A DNA stretch of 46,251 bases from an uncultured Francisellaceae bacterium (GTDB lineage Bacteria > Pseudomonadota > Gammaproteobacteria > UBA6186 > Azoamicaceae), in contig CAMFJH010000018.1 of the NCBI GenBank assembly GCA_945956915.1, forward strand, positions 1 through 46,251, given 5' to 3'. Position 1 is the stretch's first letter; each line of letters starts with the position of its first letter. The notes below the pieces were generated by a model. It had not been told where the DNA came from. It was given only the letters and a program-made list of their open reading frames with translations, and ran no database searches. The translations under genes and the position numbers were made by a program. Shown piece after piece: positions 35,321 through 43,953 of the stretch.

Positions 35321-36943
35321 ATGATTACAAGTTTATCTTTTGAAATTTTAACCTGCAACATAAAATCAAATGTTTTAAAAGAGTTATCCTTAAATACATG
35401 TAGCGAATTATATGAGTTAGCAAGCGATTTAAAAAAGGGCGTGTTAGGTCATTGGCTTTGGAAAAAAAACTGCCAGCTATTAGCACTTTCTGCATGTCAA
35501 AAAAAACTAATTTCTGCACAAGAGTTTTGTTCCTTAGCTGCTTTAGTTCAATTGATCCAAGACCATAAAGATCTAAATTTATGTTATGGAAAACTTTCAA
35601 GTTTGAAAGCACATAGCTTAAGAGATGACTTGCCTGGTTATGACCTCGCAATTGAATTAATTAGAAATAGTTTGAAAATGAAAGAAGATATGCATATAAT
35701 AAATGAAAAAAAATTTAAAAATATTTTAAAGAAAATTAGCATTCTTTCAAATTTTGAAAAGACTTTTTTCACATTGGAATTAAATAATGAAGAAAAATGG
35801 CCTGAAATGCTAAAAGCGCTTGCAGAAAACAATAAAGTTTTCCACCTGATTGAGACACATAATAAAAAAAAAATCATATTGCCCTCCTTTAGCATCAGAA
35901 GAATTTTTTTGGAAAAAATCTTTGGAAAGAAAAACTTCTGTGTTCCTATTCCTGTTTTGGGACATGTTGATATAAAGAAATTTTTAAGGTTTTCAAAAAA
36001 TGGAGGAAGAGTTGTTAGTTATAATTTTCCTAATTTAGAGTTGCCAATATATGCTGATATGATTTTTTCAGGAAGATATTTTTATAGCGAACATGATTGG
36101 TCACATATGGAAGAAGGATCTATAGTCGAAAAATCACTTAGAAAATTTTTTGTTGAATTAAATACATTATATTTGAATCCTTACTTTAATCTAAAAAATG
36201 ATGGTACTTCTGAATATAGGATTTTTACATTTGCAGATATGGAGTTTCAAATTTATAATGCTATTTATAAAAACATCCTCAAGTTATTTCCGCATAATAT
36301 TAAAATTTTTGAGATATGTAAAAATATTTATGTAAAATCTGCAATCGTTTTGATGGTGTTTTTTGAAGTTTTAGGATTACCAATGGGCTACCTTTTCACG
36401 ACTCTTGAGATAAAATATTTGGAAAAAATGCTGTTTGGAGTTAATTCAAGCACCTTTGGAGAGATTAAGGTTGTGCCTAAAAATATTCTTAATAGTTTTC
36501 AGGAAAAATGGAATGCAGACGTAGATACTTTCTCTAAAAAATTAATTATGCACTTTGTAATGAACGCAGATAAATTAATAAAAAAATATGGTTTTAACCC
36601 CGAATACTTGGATTGGGAGATAGAATTAGAAGAAACAAAAAAAGTAATAAACATTTGCATGGAAACAGTTTCTGGCTTTAAAAAACATTCTTTTGAAGAG
36701 ATTAAAGAAATTTTTTGCAAATTTAAGCAATATTTTTTAGCATGTAAGGAGAGTTTAGAAAAGATAAAAAAAGATTTTTTAGAAAAAAATCCTTTAAATG
36801 ATATCAAAGATGAGAGAATTAAACAAATTAGTACAACCTGGGAAGATCCTATGCCTAATTTTTCTTTTAAAATTCACGATATTGCACATTTAGAATTTCA
36901 TATTGGTAAGGGAATAAAAATAAAAAAAATATTAAAAGCTTAG
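35321..36943 (+). CDS. Unknown 540-residue protein of the RiPP-like operon
   Basis: I do not recognise the family. The protein starts 3 bases after the hydrolase stop and is clearly in the same operon. It is mostly helical and soluble, with no membrane segment. Two His/Asp-rich motifs stand out, SEHDWSHMEEGS (~residue 258) and KIHDIAHLEFHIG (~520); such patterns could bind iron or another metal. A Pro-rich strand PIPVLGHVD (~205-215) and a hydrophobic stretch ALVLMVFFEVLGLPMGYL-like segment (~345-365) are also visible. It may be a novel tailoring enzyme or a large substrate-binding partner. The last gene of this rightward operon. Confidence 0.6.
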   Translation: MITSLSFEILTCNIKSNVLKELSLNTCSELYELASDLKKGVLGHWLWKKNCQLLALSACQKKLISAQEFCSLAALVQLIQDHKDLNLCYGKLSSLKAHSLRDDLPGYDLAIELIRNSLKMKEDMHIINEKKFKNILKKISILSNFEKTFFTLELNNEEKWPEMLKALAENNKVFHLIETHNKKKIILPSFSIRRIFLEKIFGKKNFCVPIPVLGHVDIKKFLRFSKNGGRVVSYNFPNLELPIYADMIFSGRYFYSEHDWSHMEEGSIVEKSLRKFFVELNTLYLNPYFNLKNDGTSEYRIFTFADMEFQIYNAIYKNILKLFPHNIKIFEICKNIYVKSAIVLMVFFEVLGLPMGYLFTTLEIKYLEKMLFGVNSSTFGEIKVVPKNILNSFQEKWNADVDTFSKKLIMHFVMNADKLIKKYGFNPEYLDWEIELEETKKVINICMETVSGFKKHSFEEIKEIFCKFKQYFLACKESLEKIKKDFLEKNPLNDIKDERIKQISTTWEDPMPNFSFKIHDIAHLEFHIGKGIKIKKILKA

Positions 36944-36977
36944 TTCCTAAGAATCTACAAAAAAACAGGTTGATAAA

Positions 36978-38699
36978 TTAAAAAAATCGATACTGCTTAT
37001 TTTCAAAAGCATATGCTCCTTCAGGCGTGATTGAAGGTACTAATAATATCTGCTCATCTTTAAAATTTGACCGCTCTTCTTCGGTTAATGGTTTTTGGCT
37101 GCCAATCGATGCTAAAGTTTTATTGCGGCGATTAAACGAGTTATACATGAAACATACATCGTCTTTTTTTCCTTCTGAAGGAATTGCATTATTGTTGTAT
37201 AGTGATTCTCTTTCAGTATTAACTTCTAACTTGTTTTCTTGTGGTGTGGTTAAACTTATAGGTTCATGGAATAACGAGCTTCTAAGGCGTTCATTTTCTG
37301 CAGCAGTATCTATATCTTGAACATCATGACTAATGCTGTGCCATTTTCTTGCTACAAAAGGAACAGCAAAGGTACCACCTATGCAAGAAGCTATATTCAT
37401 GCCGATAATATCCATCTCAAACACAAAGGCTAGTAAATATGAAAGCGGTAAGACTATGGCCAATGAAGCTATTAACTGTATCACTGTTGGAAAACGAGTT
37501 TCTAGTAGGCTTTTTATATTTTCTGAAAACGAGCTTTGTAGTGATTGTATAAAATTATTTATCGCTTTTGTTATAAAGACTACTCTTACAAAACTTTCTA
37601 AATCATCTAGGTTTTCATCAGGAAGGAAGTATTTTGCTAATGCCATTGGAAAAAGAGTATAAGCTGTTAATGGAATTATGTGTAAGCTTGCTTCCAATAA
37701 TATACCCATACGACCAAATTGTCGCATTTTAGCATAATCCTTTTTTCCTCTAAATTGAGCAATACATATTTGAGTGCCTTGCCTTATTCCTATTATAGGG
37801 GGCATTAGAAATTGTAAAAAAATATTTGAAGCTTGGTTGAGCGCTAATTGCTGAGTGCCTAGCCAGCCTTTCATATTTCCTAAAAGGAAAAATTTTAGCT
37901 GTTCTCCTACATTTCCAATCGATAATGGGACACCTAAACTTAATAGCTCTTTTAAGATCTTAGTATCTATACGAAAGCATTTGAATAATCCATAAGATTT
38001 AAAATCTGGGTGCAGTGCTAGAGAAATTTTTAAAATTATATTAGTTGTCCAATTTTGAGTTACCATTGTCAAAGGTAAACCTAAAATACCTTGTGAGGTA
38101 AATCCAAAATTACCTGGAATTAAAGTATAAGATACAAGCATACCAATACTAGAAGATAGCAAAATAAATGGTACGATAAGATGGGGTTTAGAAATAGATT
38201 GTAAAAAAGTAGTATCTACAACTGTCCAATACAGAGGGAGGCACCCCAAGCTGGTTATTTTAGCATATTGACCAACCATTTCTGTAATGGATTGAGACTG
38301 GCCCAGCAGATTTAAGACAGGTTCAACAGCCCATAAACCCACCATAGTAGGAAGACTTAAAAGAGTACTTAATATCCATCCTTGTTGAACAAGATGACCT
38401 ACTAATGGTTTTTGTCCATTACCATGAGCTTGAGAAATCAAAGATGTAAGGGGGCTTAAGATCCCTTTATCTGCGAGTAAAAAGCTAAATGATGTGTTAA
38501 AAAGGGCATTGGTTGCCAAAGCTTCTTTACCTAAACCTGAAGCGAGAGACATTTTAAAGAATTCTTCCCCAGTACTGATCAAACCAATGGTAATTAATGG
38601 GAGGGTTGTTTTTGACATTTTCTTGAGAACAACTGCTCGTATAGAATTCGTATCATCATGAATCTCACTATGGTTATCTGCTGAATTTGGAATTGTCAT
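36978..38699 (-). CDS. MATE-family efflux transporter (copy 2)
   Basis: The 573-residue protein has the same twelve-helix MATE body as the gene at 27431-29245, with long identical runs (GHLVQQGWILST, LALNQASNIFLQF, IGIRQGTQICIAQFRG) and roughly 70% identity by eye over the membrane part. The C-terminal ~120 residues are polar and different. An AAAGGAA site precedes the ATG. It lies 49 bases downstream of the oxygenase gene on the same strand, so the promoter at 39639-39666 probably drives it. Probable job: export of the cluster product or immunity to it. Confidence 0.85.
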   Translation of the reverse strand: MTIPNSADNHSEIHDDTNSIRAVVLKKMSKTTLPLITIGLISTGEEFFKMSLASGLGKEALATNALFNTSFSFLLADKGILSPLTSLISQAHGNGQKPLVGHLVQQGWILSTLLSLPTMVGLWAVEPVLNLLGQSQSITEMVGQYAKITSLGCLPLYWTVVDTTFLQSISKPHLIVPFILLSSSIGMLVSYTLIPGNFGFTSQGILGLPLTMVTQNWTTNIILKISLALHPDFKSYGLFKCFRIDTKILKELLSLGVPLSIGNVGEQLKFFLLGNMKGWLGTQQLALNQASNIFLQFLMPPIIGIRQGTQICIAQFRGKKDYAKMRQFGRMGILLEASLHIIPLTAYTLFPMALAKYFLPDENLDDLESFVRVVFITKAINNFIQSLQSSFSENIKSLLETRFPTVIQLIASLAIVLPLSYLLAFVFEMDIIGMNIASCIGGTFAVPFVARKWHSISHDVQDIDTAAENERLRSSLFHEPISLTTPQENKLEVNTERESLYNNNAIPSEGKKDDVCFMYNSFNRRNKTLASIGSQKPLTEEERSNFKDEQILLVPSITPEGAYAFENKQYRFF

Positions 38700-38748
38700 T
38701 AATGTGTTTCCTTTGTTACAAGAATAGAGATTAAAGAGTTTTAGTTGT

Positions 38749-39552
38749 TTATATTATTTTGAATTGCCCCAGCATTGCAAAAACTATATCTAAATGTATT
38801 TTCTCTTCAGTTGAACCATCATGCATAATATTTTCAGTTGGAGCTATATAATACTCCCCTGGAAATAGCTTTATTTTAACTACGGGATAGTTTGGAAATA
38901 ATTCAAAAAAATTATGGTAAGGGTAAGGTGGAGCACCATTTGAAATCATTTTAATATGCTTTAGTATCTGAGAAGCAGTCAAGTTAACAAATAAAAAATA
39001 TCGTTCTTCATCTCCTAAATTGATTAAAATCCTATTCCTTGCTGTGTTACGTTGATCCCAGGGCAATTTATCCCAACAATCTATATGCAAACCTAAATAT
39101 ACAGATTCTTTTGGGTTATAGGCAGTAGATTTTAAACCACAAATAGAGTTTACAAAAGAGCCAAGAATTTCAATATTTTCTTTTTCTATTACCTGACCTG
39201 AAAAGAAATTTAAGATAGAGCGTACGAATTCATTATACAAATTTTCATTTTTCTCGATATCATATACAGTTTTATTTTCGATAAAAGATAATTTCTTTGA
39301 CATGCTTAGTAAATCTTTTGAAATCGAACTAATACCAATGTATTCATAATTATTGATAGGTAAAGTCGAAGTAAGTAAAGCATTTATTTCCTTTTTATGG
39401 GGTTCTCTCCAATCATCCAACGGAACATAACCACGATAACAGTCATCACCATAAGCTACCTCATCACACCACCTGGTCCCTGAAGATATTTTAATACGCG
39501 ATGATAAATCTATTGCTTGTGAATACAGTTGAACACCTGATTTCAAAATCAT
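38749..39552 (-). CDS. 2OG-Fe(II) oxygenase-like protein
   Basis: The 267-residue protein shows a possible iron triad of the 2-oxoglutarate oxygenase fold: GLHIDCWD (H156, D158) and ENIMHDGST (H244), about 86 residues apart, on either side of strands FLFVNL and VVKIKLFPGEYYIAP. These enzymes hydroxylate or otherwise oxidise unactivated carbons. The usual basic residue for 2-oxoglutarate is not certain. The ATG at 39552 directly follows the stop of a 16-codon ORF in the same frame (TAA-ATG). The promoter it uses resembles that of the precursor operon, so a role in product oxidation is plausible. Confidence 0.65.
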   Translation of the reverse strand: MILKSGVQLYSQAIDLSSRIKISSGTRWCDEVAYGDDCYRGYVPLDDWREPHKKEINALLTSTLPINNYEYIGISSISKDLLSMSKKLSFIENKTVYDIEKNENLYNEFVRSILNFFSGQVIEKENIEILGSFVNSICGLKSTAYNPKESVYLGLHIDCWDKLPWDQRNTARNRILINLGDEERYFLFVNLTASQILKHIKMISNGAPPYPYHNFFELFPNYPVVKIKLFPGEYYIAPTENIMHDGSTEEKIHLDIVFAMLGQFKII

Positions 39553-39603
39553 TTAAGACAATGCTTCACTAAATGTTGATTTTAGACGGTTATTTAATTC
39601 CAT
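39553..39603 (-). CDS. 16-residue leader ORF before the oxygenase
   Basis: A near-perfect AAAGGAG site with good spacing precedes ATG 39603, giving MELNNRLKSTFSEALS and a TAA that touches the oxygenase ATG in the same frame. It may couple translation, be a separate small peptide, or show that a longer oxygenase start was split by a nonsense change. The ribosome site suggests that it is translated. Confidence 0.5.
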   Translation of the reverse strand: MELNNRLKSTFSEALS

Positions 39604-39638
39604 AATATAAACTCCTTTTTATATGTTAGGTAATTTTT

Positions 39639-39666
39639 ATTGTACATTACTATTTCTTATTGTCAA
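39639..39666 (-). promoter_or_regulatory. Promoter of the oxygenase-MATE operon
   Basis: On the minus strand TTGACA (39666-39661), 16 bases, and TACAAT (39644-39639) form a good promoter 35 bases before the leader ORF. It is 21/28 identical to the promoter at 31488-31515. The remaining part of 39667-39863, up to the FOXRED2-like gene, holds no gene that I can support. Confidence 0.65.
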
Positions 39667-39863
39667 GGTACATTTAGCAAGGTAATTTTCCTAATGTTTT
39701 CAATAATGCTTGCTTTGTATTTTTCTTACCATTATTATGTTCTATGGTAGTGTAACTTTCTTTATGTGCATGTTAGTTATAAAAATTATTATAAATAAAA
39801 ATGACTTTTATGTTGTTAAAGAATGGCGCTTTAAAATGACAAGATTAATAGGGAATTAGGGAC

Positions 39864-41711
39864 ATGAGAGATTATATTATTATTGGCGCTGGCCCAGCCG
39901 GCCTTCAACTTGGTTATTTTTTCGAAAAAAAAGCACGCGATTATCTTATCCTAGAATCTTCAGGCAAATGTGGGAATTTTTTTACGAAATTTCCTCGTCA
40001 TAGAACGCTTCTTTCAATAAATAAGATTCATACAGGCCAGACAGACAAAGAGGTAAATCTAAGATGGGATTGGAATTCTCTAATATGTGATAACCCTAAC
40101 TTAGTATTAAAAAACTATACAAAAGACTATTTTCCTAAAGCAAATAATTTGGTCGACTATCTGGGTGATTTTGCTAATTATTATTCATTAAAAATAAAAT
40201 ACAATGTTAAAGGAATTAAAATTTCAAAAGATAACAATGGCTTTTTTATTATCACAGATGCTAATGGGGAAAAATATTATTGTAAACGATTGATTATAGC
40301 AACTGGCGTATCAATACCTTATATCCCGCTTATTGTGGGCATTGAGCAAACTGAACGATATTATGATGATAATCTTAATCCAGAGAAATATAGAAATAAA
40401 AAAGTATTAATCATTGGAAAAGGCAACTCAGCTTTTGAAACTGCTGAAAGCCTTTCTGAATTTGCTGCTTACATTCATGTGGTAAGCCCCAATAAGCCCA
40501 CCATGGCATGGACAAGCCATTTTCCTGGTCATTTGAGAGCAGTTAATAATAATTTGTTTGATACTTATCATTTGAAGTCACAAAATGCAATATTAAGTGA
40601 TGATGTGAAAAAAATCGAACGTCGAGGAAATTCTTTTTTTGTAAGGATTGTTTATCGTGCTAATGGTGCAGAAGGCACAGAAATATATGACCACGTTATA
40701 ACGTGTACAGGATTTAAATTTGATAATTCAATTTTTACAGACGAATGTAGCCCCGAACTCACATTAAATAATCGTTTTCCAAAACAAACATTTGAATGGG
40801 AATCAACAAACGTCAAAGACTTATATTTTATTGGTACACTAATGCAAGTTCGTGATTACAAAAAAACTGCTTCTCCCTTTATTCATGGTTTTCGTTATAA
40901 CATAGAAATATTAGATAGAATATTAGGTGTTAAATATCATAATGAACCTTTAAATTTTTTCTCAATGAGTATAAATGCAGAAATATTAACCAGGGCTCTT
41001 ATTGAGAGAATAAACACTGCTTCATCAATGTGGCAACAATTTGGGTTTATTTGTGATTTAATAGTTATGGATAAAGAAAAAAATGAATTAAAATATTATG
41101 CAGATTTACCTGTAGATTATATTCATGCGACAGATTTTGGTCAGCAGAAAAATTATTACACACTTACTTTAAATTATACAACTCTTCCAAAAAATTTACC
41201 GAGTTCTGAAGAAGGGCTCAATGTGTGCTCAAAAGAACAAAGAGAACAACAGTTTTTACACCCTATTATTCGTCAATTTTGTGGAAATGAACTTGTAGCA
41301 GAACATCACGTCCCAGAAGACTTAATTGGAGAATGGTGGGATATTGATTTATATATAGAACCACTACGTAATTTTTTGGAAAAAAGCATGGGTGCTAAAC
41401 AAGCCTTTGAGAGTAGTAACAGCAACAACAATACAAACATCTTTCCTGAAAATACAATGTTCGATTGTAAAATGGAATGTGAAACTTCAACTGCCGGCAA
41501 TATTGCACAAAGAACTAAAACCAAAGTTACTTGGCCATCCATGAGAATTCCTGATATGGCTCAAGTATCTGGTACAGATTTTGGTATTAGCAAAGGACAA
41601 AGCCCGATAACTAAATGTTACGATATGTTTTGTAGCCGCCATGGATTAATTTTAGCATCTGCAATATCGCTTGGAGTAGGTTTATGCTACAAAAATTTAA
41701 AATCTAATTGA
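39864..41711 (+). CDS. FOXRED2/ERFAD-like flavin monooxygenase family protein
   Basis: The 615-residue protein has an FAD fold at the N-terminus (IIIGAGPAGLQLGYFFE, GAGPAG at 8-13), the PRHRTLLSINKIHTG and NLRWDWNSLI blocks typical of FOXRED2, an NAD(P)-binding motif GKGNSA (185-190) and LRAVNNNLFDTYHLKS. Animal FOXRED2 (ERFAD) acts in the endoplasmic reticulum during protein degradation; bacterial relatives are poorly known. Unlike the animal protein it has no obvious signal peptide. The C-terminus ends in one hydrophobic segment (GLILASAISLGVGLCY), possibly a tail anchor. It is divergent from the oxygenase operon. It may be a cluster tailoring enzyme or an independent host-directed protein. 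Confidence 0.8.
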   Translation: MRDYIIIGAGPAGLQLGYFFEKKARDYLILESSGKCGNFFTKFPRHRTLLSINKIHTGQTDKEVNLRWDWNSLICDNPNLVLKNYTKDYFPKANNLVDYLGDFANYYSLKIKYNVKGIKISKDNNGFFIITDANGEKYYCKRLIIATGVSIPYIPLIVGIEQTERYYDDNLNPEKYRNKKVLIIGKGNSAFETAESLSEFAAYIHVVSPNKPTMAWTSHFPGHLRAVNNNLFDTYHLKSQNAILSDDVKKIERRGNSFFVRIVYRANGAEGTEIYDHVITCTGFKFDNSIFTDECSPELTLNNRFPKQTFEWESTNVKDLYFIGTLMQVRDYKKTASPFIHGFRYNIEILDRILGVKYHNEPLNFFSMSINAEILTRALIERINTASSMWQQFGFICDLIVMDKEKNELKYYADLPVDYIHATDFGQQKNYYTLTLNYTTLPKNLPSSEEGLNVCSKEQREQQFLHPIIRQFCGNELVAEHHVPEDLIGEWWDIDLYIEPLRNFLEKSMGAKQAFESSNSNNNTNIFPENTMFDCKMECETSTAGNIAQRTKTKVTWPSMRIPDMAQVSGTDFGISKGQSPITKCYDMFCSRHGLILASAISLGVGLCYKNLKSN

Positions 41712-41724
41712 TAAAATATAAAAA

Positions 41725-43551
41725 TCAGCTACTAAAACTTACAATATCATTTTTAACATTTGTGTTTGGCGGAGCTGAATTACTGTTAGTTAAAGGTTTA
41801 GAAATGGAAGGGGAGTAAACTAAAGTGGGTCCCGAATTATTTTCGTCATTAGCATTTTTCATTTGTGCTTCAGCTTTATATGTATCAAATTCCTCAGACA
41901 GTAACAAAAACTTAGATTGAAGCACCTGTAATGCTTTAGAATAATCCTCACTCTCTTTTTCTTCTACTATGCCCTCCTCTTTAAAATTAATACATAATTT
42001 TTTGGCTGCTATGATAAATTCTAGTTTTCTTTCCAGGCTTCTAGGTTCTAATACAGATAAGTTTTTTTTTTGTTTTTCAATGGTATCATCAATTATATTT
42101 AGAACAAACTCATATTTATGCATCGGCATATAATCTTCAGAAGTAAAATTATATTTTTCTAACAGTGATTTTACAATTGGAATGAGGACGGTCTTTAATC
42201 TTTGATCGGAAAAATTTGGAAAAAATACTTGGGTAACTCGAGAACGTAAAGCTGTATACGGATCATTTTCAGTTCTGCCTGCTAAAATTGGCTTGACTTT
42301 AGGGAGAGATTTGTTTGTAATCACTATAATCGATAACCTGCTGATATCAAGATAAGTGTTAAAATATGGATTAAAATAGGTTTTTTTATTCGGATCTAAG
42401 CAATCTAATAAAAAAGTTAATGCAGAAGGACTGTGTGTTGTCTGGTCTTGAGAAAATAATATCCGATCAAAATCATCTAGTATTAGAACAGCGTTAAGAT
42501 AAGGTATGCCGTCAGTATTATTTCTAGCCAATAAAGTTTTTGCAAATAATCCAGCATTATTTTTTCCGGATGCATGATCTTGCCCCTCTAAGTTTTGAGG
42601 AGATAAATCTTTCATACTTCTAATAGGTGGGCTAAAAAAAGGCAAACCCAAGATTTTTAATAATTCAACAACTGAACGGCTTTTTCCTGTGCCAGGATCT
42701 CCATGAAAATAATAAACTCCACGATTATTTTTTTCACTATCATTTGGTTGTTTTGAATCAACAATAAATTTATGTGCGATTGTTTTTAATTTATTCAACA
42801 ATTTTGGATCACATTGTTTAAAAAAATCATTGGAACTTAATAATTGAATTTTATCTTGGTGAATCTTAAGAAATTTAGTTGGCAAAGCTAATGCATGTTC
42901 AACAAGTTGTTTCGTTTGTTGCAAAACTGCTTTTCCTCTAAAAAGTAACAACTTTCTTTCAATGTGACCTGCTAACGCAGGATACATAGACATTATTGAT
43001 CTTTTATTTACAGCATAGGTTTTTTCTAATTCATATATTGGCTCTTTGGTAATACCATCCCTTAGTAATCCAATCTGAGAACGCAACTTAACTAACTGTC
43101 TTTTTGCTTCATCTTTAGATATCGCAGAAAAAGCAAATTCAATATTTTTAATTTGTGGCAGAGCTCCGAGCACTGGTCTTAGAAAATCATTCCAAAACCA
43201 GGTTCCTTCTTCAATAATTCCTAAAAGTACTGCCATTTTAAAGCCCACATTATATAGTATCACTTCTTCTAATCTGGCTATTTTTTTTCTATTCAAATGT
43301 TGAATTAATGCTTTATGAAGCTCATCTTCATCTTTACTATCTACATGAGCACTAAAATCAAAGTCAGTTTGATCAAATATAGAAAGATCAAAAACATCCT
43401 TATAATTTACTGCACTTATACTACAAACCTCTCCTTCTTCTGAAGCCTCAGCAAATTCATTATTTGAGCCTGCGCTTGTGCGCGATACTATTGAGCTAAC
43501 AATTCGTACATCCAATCTAGTCATCAAGGCGGCGAACATTTTTTGCTCCAT
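41725..43551 (-). CDS. AAA+ ATPase, paralogue A
   Basis: The 608-residue protein has an N-terminal domain of unknown fold (~40-230), then an AAA+ module: Walker A GDPGTGKS (284-291), Walker B LILDDFDR (~354-361), sensor-1 IVITNK and the arginine-finger region ALRSRVTQVFFPNF (~430). The C-terminal ~100 residues are coiled coil and Ser/Asn-rich. It is a paralogue of the gene at 43954-45693, which is transcribed away from it. Compared with that one it has a ~35-residue N-terminal addition. The AAA+ module resembles remodelling ATPases; substrate unknown. No signal peptide. It could be a chaperone-like effector. Confidence 0.75.
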   Translation of the reverse strand: MEQKMFAALMTRLDVRIVSSIVSRTSAGSNNEFAEASEEGEVCSISAVNYKDVFDLSIFDQTDFDFSAHVDSKDEDELHKALIQHLNRKKIARLEEVILYNVGFKMAVLLGIIEEGTWFWNDFLRPVLGALPQIKNIEFAFSAISKDEAKRQLVKLRSQIGLLRDGITKEPIYELEKTYAVNKRSIMSMYPALAGHIERKLLLFRGKAVLQQTKQLVEHALALPTKFLKIHQDKIQLLSSNDFFKQCDPKLLNKLKTIAHKFIVDSKQPNDSEKNNRGVYYFHGDPGTGKSRSVVELLKILGLPFFSPPIRSMKDLSPQNLEGQDHASGKNNAGLFAKTLLARNNTDGIPYLNAVLILDDFDRILFSQDQTTHSPSALTFLLDCLDPNKKTYFNPYFNTYLDISRLSIIVITNKSLPKVKPILAGRTENDPYTALRSRVTQVFFPNFSDQRLKTVLIPIVKSLLEKYNFTSEDYMPMHKYEFVLNIIDDTIEKQKKNLSVLEPRSLERKLEFIIAAKKLCINFKEEGIVEEKESEDYSKALQVLQSKFLLLSEEFDTYKAEAQMKNANDENNSGPTLVYSPSISKPLTNSNSAPPNTNVKNDIVSFSS

Positions 43552-43953
43552 ATACTGTTTAAATTATTGTTCCTCGCTAATTTATTAAATTAAAGAGAAA
43601 TAATTTCTAGAGAATTTTTAAGGTTTTTTTATTGTACATGAACTTATGAGATTTAAGCAAAAAATTGCATCAAGATATATCACAAATAATAGATTGCATA
43701 AATGTCAATTTAAACTATATATCTTTTATTAATCTTTCTATTTGAGAAATAATTTAAAATATTACTATTCTTTTCACCTTTTAAAGGATGCGCTCAAATT
43801 GACATACCACTGGAAAACACTAGTAAAAAACCCCTGCTCTTTTTTATGACATAAGACATAGCTCTTTATGAATTATCTGTAGTTTAAATAAAAATTTGCG
43901 GAAATAGTAAAAAAATGTTATTTTTTTTATTTGATTGATAATCGGAGTATAAA
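43552..43953. other. 402-bp divergent control region between the AAA+ paralogues
   Basis: No open gene is seen. A TTGACA at 43799-43804 followed after 16-17 bases by a weak TAGTAA could drive the rightward gene, which has CGGAG before its ATG. The rest is A/T-rich (poly-A and poly-T runs) with no repeat that I can support. Confidence 0.4.
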
